Positions 58,480-64,000 of a stretch of 64,000 bases of DNA are shown in pieces. The position numbers were made by a program, and so were the translations under genes. Position 1 is the first letter of the stretch, and each line of letters begins with the position of its first letter. Source of the DNA: Neckera pumila (taxonomy: Eukaryota; Streptophyta; Bryopsida; Hypnales; Neckeraceae). The stretch covers positions 17,804,328-17,868,327 of the forward strand of contig OZ018413.1 of the NCBI GenBank assembly GCA_963969595.1, read 5' to 3'. The notes under the pieces are model-generated. The model was given only the letters and a program-made list of their open reading frames with translations. It searched no databases and had not been told where the DNA came from.

Positions 58480-59790
58480 TTAACCCCTAAAGCCCCAAGG
58501 TGTTTTCTGTCAAAAAAACACAGAAAACTGCCATTTCTGCTGCATTCACTTAGGAAACCCTTAAAAAAACATTTTTTTTAAATATAACTGTAGGATCTTG
58601 TATTTCACTTGTCTAAGATCATGTGGTAAAAATTTCATTGAAATTGACCGTACGGATTGAAAGATATGACCATTCAAAGTTTAGAAAAAAGTTTTTTTGA
58701 ACTCTGCCCGACAGCTCCAGCTGCCTTTGACCGCCATTTGTGAAAAAATTTTGCACTAAGGACTTTGAATAAAAAAATCTAATGTATTGAGGATAATGTT
58801 ATACATATGTCAACCAAAAATCACTTCAAAAAAATGTGTGGAACACATCCAAAAAAAATTTGAAATGACACAATGCCTAGAAAATTGACAATACACTATC
58901 TTTTCTTGCTAGCAAGTTTTCTACCTCATAAATTCAATATATGAAAAATCCCAACGGTGGATTGAAAGATTTATTTTCCTTTAACAAACTCCCAAAAAAA
59001 AAAAAGAAAGAAAATTCTAATTTCTATTGAAATTAGAATGCTTTGGTGAGCCAAAGTCTTGTGGGCAATGACAAAAAAAGGGTCCCGGTTTGTTCCCCTG
59101 TGTTCCCGATATGTTCCCTACAGCGTTCCATTGCATGGGACCTCCAACTCACTACCTCATCCATCTACAATGTACTCCATCCATCAAATGTTTCTATCCA
59201 ACTACTTCTCTATAAACTTCAAAAATTCATAACTAATTCCACAAATGTCCAAAAAATACGAAACGGCTTGGGTTAGATGCCACATTCATTTTTCTTCCTC
59301 TGAGAATTTACTGAAAATTATTTCAAGCACTCCATCTTCCTCTAAAAGGCAATCAGCCCTCAAAAACAGCATACTTCCTTCTCTATGAACTTCAAAAATT
59401 CATAATTAATTCCACAAATGTCCAGAAAATATGAAACGACTTGGGTTAGATGTCAATTTCATGTTTCTTCCTCAGAAAATTCACTAAAAATTATTTCAAG
59501 CACTCCATCTTCCCCTAAAAGGCAATCAGCCCTTGAAAACAGCATACTCCCTTCACTATGAACTTCAAAAATTCATAATTAATTCCACAAAGGTCCAAAA
59601 AATATGAAACAACTTGGGTTAGATGTCACTTTCATGTTTCTTCCTCTGAAAATTCACTGAAAATTATTTCAAGCACTCCATCTTCCCCTAAAAGGCAATC
59701 AGCCCTTGAAAATAGCATACTCCCTTCTCTATGAACTTCAAAAATTCATAACTAACTCCACAAAGGTCCAAAAAATATGAAACGACTTGG
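58480..59790 (+). mobile_element. piggyBac-like element, copy E, left end with expanded 173-bp tandem repeat
   Basis: Begins TTAACCCCTAAAGCCCCAAG and is collinear with the transposase-bearing element at 60942 for about 780 bp: GTAGGATCTTGTA, CAGCTGCCTTTGACCGCCAT, GTTCCATTGCATGGGACCTC. From 59218 a unit containing CTTCAAAAATTCATAA repeats with a 172-173 bp period (59218, 59390, 59563, 59736). No transposase. It ends where a family right terminus begins in reverse at 59791. Confidence 0.7.
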
Positions 59791-60941
59791 ATTAGCCCTT
59801 AAAGGACCATTGTCCTTTCGAGGGACAAATGCGTATTCGGGCATGTACCTACGGCCTAACATTTTCTCCTAATTTTTTGAAACTTTTTGTGAACGTGAAA
59901 ACAATCAAAAAATTGTGAAACATTTAAAAAAGTGTCCAATGCTTCTACAATTTGACATGGAGGTGCCTAATGTAGTAAGGCACATGTACCCAAGTTTTTA
60001 GAACGTTCCACCCACCAAAGACAAAGTTGTGGCTATGTTTATGCAACTGTGACTAATGTGACTAATACCCAAGGGGTATTAGTCACATTAGTCACAGTTG
60101 AACCAATCTCCTGAAATGCATGCCCTCAAAGTTTGAAAATGGTCCCAAACCTTTCCAATAGTTTCAACTAATCCTAAACAAGCACCCCAACTTATAAAAT
60201 TAGAAAAGTCAATGCCAAATCCATTTTTAATTTAAAATTGGAGTTAAATCAATCAAAAAATTGTGAAAAATTCAAAAAGTGTCCAATGCTTCTACATTTT
60301 GACATGGAGATGCCTAATGTAGTAAGCCACATGTACCCAAGTTTCTAGAACATTCCATTCACCAAAGACAAAGTTGTGGCTATGTTGACGCAACTGTGAC
60401 TAATGTGACTAATACCCCCAAGGGGTATTAGTCACATTAGTCACAGTTGAATCAATCTCTTGAAATGCATGTCCTCAAAGTTTGAAAATGGTCCCAAACC
60501 TTTCCAATAGTTTCAACTAATCCTAAACAAGCACCCCAACTTATAAAATTAGAAAAGTCAATGCCAAATCCATTTTTTATTTAAAATTGGAGTTAAATCA
60601 ATCAAAAAATTGTGAAAAATTCAAAAAGTGTCCAATGCTTCTACAATTTGACATGGAGGTGCCTAATGTAGTAAGCCACATGTACCCAAGTTTCTAGAAC
60701 ATTCCATTCACCAAAGACAAAGTTGTGGCTATGTTTACGCAGCTGTGACTAATGTGACTAATACCCCCAAGGGGTATTAGTCACATTAGTCACAGTTGAA
60801 TCAATCTCCTGAAATGCATGCCCTCAAAGTTTGAAAATGGTCCCAAACCTTTCCAATAGTTTCAACTAATCCTAAACAAGCACCCCAACTTATAAAATTA
60901 GAAAAGTCAATGCCAAATCCATTTTTAATTTTAAATTGGAA
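59791..60941. repeat. 349-bp tandem repeat with a conserved hairpin, beside an inverted piggyBac-type end
   Basis: 59791-59890 is a family right terminus in reverse orientation (GCCCTTAAAGGACCATTGTC ... GGCATGTACCTACGGCC), matching the left edge of copy C. From about 59905 a unit repeats three times with an exact 349 bp period (CTTATAAAATTAGAAAAG at 60191, 60540 and 60889). Each unit holds a near-perfect palindrome of 55-57 bp (60045-60099, 60392-60448, 60741-60797) with arms containing ACTGTGACTAATGTGACTAA. Confidence 0.85.
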
Positions 60942-63900
60942 TTAACCCCTAAAGGACCAAGGGTGTTTTCTACCAAAAGCCACTCAATATTGCCATTTTT
61001 GCTGCGATCACTCATGAAACCAAATTTATTTATTTTTAGATTCTTATTGTAGGATCTTGTACTTCACTTGTCTATGATTATGTGGTAAAAATTTCATCAA
61101 ATTTGACTGTACAAATTGAATGATATGAGCATTCAAAGTTTGGAAAAAAGTTTTTTTGAATGCTGCCTTACAACTTCAGCTGCCTTTGACCGCCATTTGT
61201 GGAATTTTTTTGCACTAGAGAGTTTGAATTAAAAGGTCTAACATATTTAGGATAATATTGTACATGTGTCTACCAAATTTTATTTCAAAATAATGTGTGG
61301 AATACATCCAAAAAAATCTTGAAAGACACAATGCCTAGAGAATTGACAATACAATGGCTTTTTTTTTAAGAAGTTTTCTACCTCACAATTTCAATACCTA
61401 AAAATCTTAGCGGTGGATTGAAGCATTTATTTATCTTTGAGAAACTCCCAAAATTTTTTAAAAACAAAAACAAAAACTCTAATTCCTATTGAAATTAGAA
61501 GGCTTTGGTGAGCAAAAGTCTTTGGGGCAAAGGAAAAAAAAGGGGCCCGGTTTGTTCCCCTGCGTTCTTCGTATGTTCCCTACTGCGTTCCATTGCATGG
61601 GACCTCCCACTCACCACATCATCTACCTACAATGCATTCCATCCATCAAGTGTTTCCATCCACCTACTTCTCTAGGAACTTCAGAAATTCATAATTAATT
61701 CCAAAAAGGTCCAAAAAATATGAAACTACTTGGATTAGATGCCAATTTCATTTCTCTTTGTATGAAAATTTACTGAAAATTGTTTTAGGAGTTCAGCTGC
61801 CCCTAAAAAGAAATTAGCACTTCAAAACAACATAGTACTCTATCTCCTTCCAGATGGCATTGTTCCTCTGCTTCTTCTTTTGGCTCTTTCTCCTGCATGT
61901 GCCATGTACTTATACATCAGATGGCAATCAATCTGAAAATGACATGAGATAACAGAGTTGAATTCTTTTGAGAACATCAGATATGCAAGCCATTAACACC
62001 ATTTGAACAATGTCCCTGCTCCAAAAAATAATGTCAAAGACTTCCATGGGTGTCAAATTTTTTGCTGCTCCTAGAGACTTTTGAAATTTCTACTTTTCTA
62101 TAGAAGGTCCTAAAAATTAAAGTATGCTATTATTTCATTGTTTATTTATGAAGTGTCCGATAACACTAAAAGAAATTAAAATATGAGAGAGTTCTTTCTT
62201 CAATCACAAATGTCTACAATATTAGAATAATAAAATCCCATAAATTCATAGCTACACCTTTGAATGCCCACCATTTTTTTGGCAAATTCATCCTCTTTCC
62301 CCAAAAAAAATTCACATCCAAACACATTCAAAATTTATCCTTCCATCCACTAAAGAAATCTCTACAAGTGCAATGGTAATTTGAAGTCTTAGGATAAAAT
62401 TATACAAAAAGAAAATTCTAAACCAGTTTTTGAAATATTTGTTAAAGTGGTGGTTGAAAATTGCACTCACTTTGCAAATGGCTCAAGCATTCAAGCGTTC
62501 GTGAAAAATTTGGAAACATCCCTTGCGCCAACACATGAATTTATTGCCACAAGTAGGGCAATATGTCTTTGGCCGCGTCAGTGGATATGAGCCGTCATTG
62601 CAAACCACGCATGGGTTGCGGTCCGTGGTAAATGCTGGATAGCACACTTGCCTATGACGGGGTAGTTCCTCGGATTCTCGGCGTTTCCTCCCAGGCCATC
62701 TTGCAGTTAAAGTTTTGCACAATTGAGTGCGGAATTGCAAATGCTTCATTGGATCCTTTGGAGGATCTTCCGCCTTGCATTTGTCCATGTAAATTATATA
62801 CATATTCACAATGCTCGTATCAACAAGAAAAAAGAAAACACGGTGCCACCACTTGTGGGACCGAGTCTGACATGAATACGACGCTCGTAATTGGTCAGCC
62901 ACATCTACACCGCGCATGTGAGTTGTATACTCAAGATGCACTGGTGATGTCTGAATGTTCTCCCGCTCTGAACCATTACGACATGGAACAGTTACTACTG
63001 GAAATTCCCATGGAAATTGAAGTGGAACCGCATGTGTTGAAATGATAAGAAACCGCTTTCTTATCTTTCCAAATAATGCTCGACATTTGCCTCGAGTCAT
63101 GCATGCGCCAATCTAGTGTGCCTTGCTCATTTCTATTGAATTCTTTTGTGTTTTTGAAAGCTTGAGGAAGACCCACCCGATTTGCCCTCATTGTGCCGGT
63201 TGCATATGTTTTTTTATCCAATAGATCTTTGAATAAGGCAACACTAGAGAAAAAATTATCCATGACAATTACATGTCTTTTATCCTCAATTGGTACAAGC
63301 AAGCGCAATACAACATTATGCGCTAATTGCGCTTCGCCATGTCCCCCCCGTCGTTGCATTTCTTCTTCAATTATAGGATTTTTTCCACAATAGATTTCAA
63401 AATTTGAAACAAATTTTGATTTTGAATCTGCTAAACACCAAACCTTCAAGCCCCACTTCTGCGGCTTCTGAGGCATATATTGCCTTGCAGGGCAGTAAGT
63501 CCCCTTATATCGGATCATCATTTCGTCAATTGTTGCAAATTTACCAACATTCCAGGCGTTTCGGCAATTGTCTCTCATTGCATTCAATAACCACCTAACT
63601 TGCCCCATTTTGTCATATCCCGGCATTCTCTTGTTGCTCTCATATGTTGTTGGATTTGTAACATGTAAACATTTTGTGAGTAATTCAAAACGGCTTCGTG
63701 TCATCAAATTAGAGATAGTCGGACAGTGGAAAATTGAACCTTCTTTATGCCAATAAGATTTCAAATTGGGTTGACGCCGCATACCCATGTATAATATGAT
63801 GGCTATAAATACCTTCAACTCTAATACAGTAAGGTTTTCCCAATTTGGCCCTCCATATGTCCCCCCATCTGTATTCAATGCCGTTGCATACCGATTCGTC

Positions 63901-64000
63901 TCAGCAACAATGTCCCGTAAAATCCATAAGGGCCAAAACATTTGGAATAAATCGGAAAAGGTAGGGAACCGATTTTCAAGGAAATTGGACCCATAACAAC
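60942..64000 (-). mobile_element. piggyBac-type DNA transposon carrying a transposase (element F), right part beyond the window
   Basis: TTAA at 60942-60945 is followed by CCCCTAAAGGACCAAGGG, the family inverted repeat. The subterminal region is collinear with copy E and similar to the left arms of copies A and B. About 1.5 kb of non-coding sequence separates this end from the 3' end of the transposase at 62483. The other terminus lies past 64000. TTAA target choice and a transposase of the matching family make the assignment firm. Confidence 0.88.
62483..64000 (-). pseudogene. piggyBac-family transposase, frameshifted, N-terminus outside the window
   Basis: DDE transposase that cuts and pastes DNA at TTAA sites. 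The N-terminal part is open to the right edge (FPTFSDLFQMFWPLWILRDI, VAETNRYATALN). The first frame gives FIAIILYMGMRRQPNLKSYW, FATIDEMMIRYKGTYCPARQ (first catalytic Asp) and RHVIVMDNFFSS (second Asp). At about 63051-63053 coding continuity shifts by one base into a second frame. That frame gives TSPVHLEYTTHMRGVDVADQ (third Asp region), SHKWWHRVFFFLVDTSIVNM and a C-terminal Cys-rich domain, CVVCNDGSYP, CPTCGNKFMCWRKGCF and FHERLNA. The stop is at 62483-62485. One extra base in this copy explains the break; I see no intron signals there. It resembles PGBD-type proteins more than the insect archetype. Without the rest of the gene, other breaks cannot be excluded. Confidence 0.9.

Noticed and set aside
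59905..60940. CRISPR-like array
   Set aside because: The units are 349 bp and entirely repeated, without unique spacers, in a plant nuclear genome. It is a tandem satellite.
63040..63060. An intron explaining the frame change in the piggyBac transposase
   Set aside because: The two protein halves abut within a few bases, leaving no room for an intron.
1..64000. tRNA, rRNA or snRNA genes
   Set aside because: I looked for tRNA-like cloverleaf sequence and conserved rRNA words and saw none. The TGGTATCAGAG at 33.58 kb is a retrotransposon primer-binding site, not a tRNA gene.

Overview
This is a 64 kb window of nuclear plant chromosome. The genes have GT-AG introns of mostly about 65 to 1200 bp, and the space between genes is AT-rich with many simple repeats and transposon remnants. 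The products are typical of land plants: a chloroplast-type PPR-SMR protein, a plant AAA-ATPase of the BCS1-like family, a CYPRO4/VID27-like protein, and an F-box protein. Low gene density, AT-rich spacers and piggyBac-type transposons make a non-seed plant such as a moss or other bryophyte my best guess. That guess is inference; I cannot name the species.

Layout. 1-1056 (+): 3' end of a TBCC-domain-containing protein 1 (TBCCD1) gene. 4756-8361 (-): a complete six-exon VID27/CYPRO4-like gene with a duplicated upstream leader. 9.2-15.4 kb: AT-rich spacer with small TTAA-flanked elements. 15490-17459 (+): a complete four-exon SRP9 gene, 103 aa. 18152-22297 (-): a seven-exon PPR-SMR gene, about 806 aa, with one anomalous splice junction. 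24.1-25.5 kb: an array of an unclassified repeat that recurs at 58 kb. 26.5-27.2 kb (-): a decayed Harbinger/PIF transposase. 28522-31306 (-): a complete three-exon AAA-ATPase, 524 aa, with small transposon copies in both introns. 33.2-34.5 kb (-): LTR, primer-binding site and gag leader of a truncated retrotransposon. 35-50 kb: gene-poor, with several 0.9 kb TTAA-bounded elements. 50299-51471 (+): a single-exon F-box protein. 52-64 kb: more transposons, satellite-like tandem repeats and, at the right edge, a piggyBac transposase on the minus strand.

The host genes are unrelated housekeeping or organelle genes and show no operon-like or pathway relationship. The unifying system is the mobile one. 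A piggyBac-type element starts at 60942 with TTAA followed by CCCCTAAAGGACC, and carries a transposase with the DDE aspartates and a C-terminal Cys-rich domain. The same ends, TTAA targets and subterminal sequence recur in at least five non-autonomous copies of about 0.9 kb (13.6, 42.7, 43.8, 45.8 and 53.2 kb) and in several shorter ones. The window therefore captures a probable source element and its derivative families. The transposase copy here has a one-base frameshift and runs off the window, so activity of this copy is doubtful.
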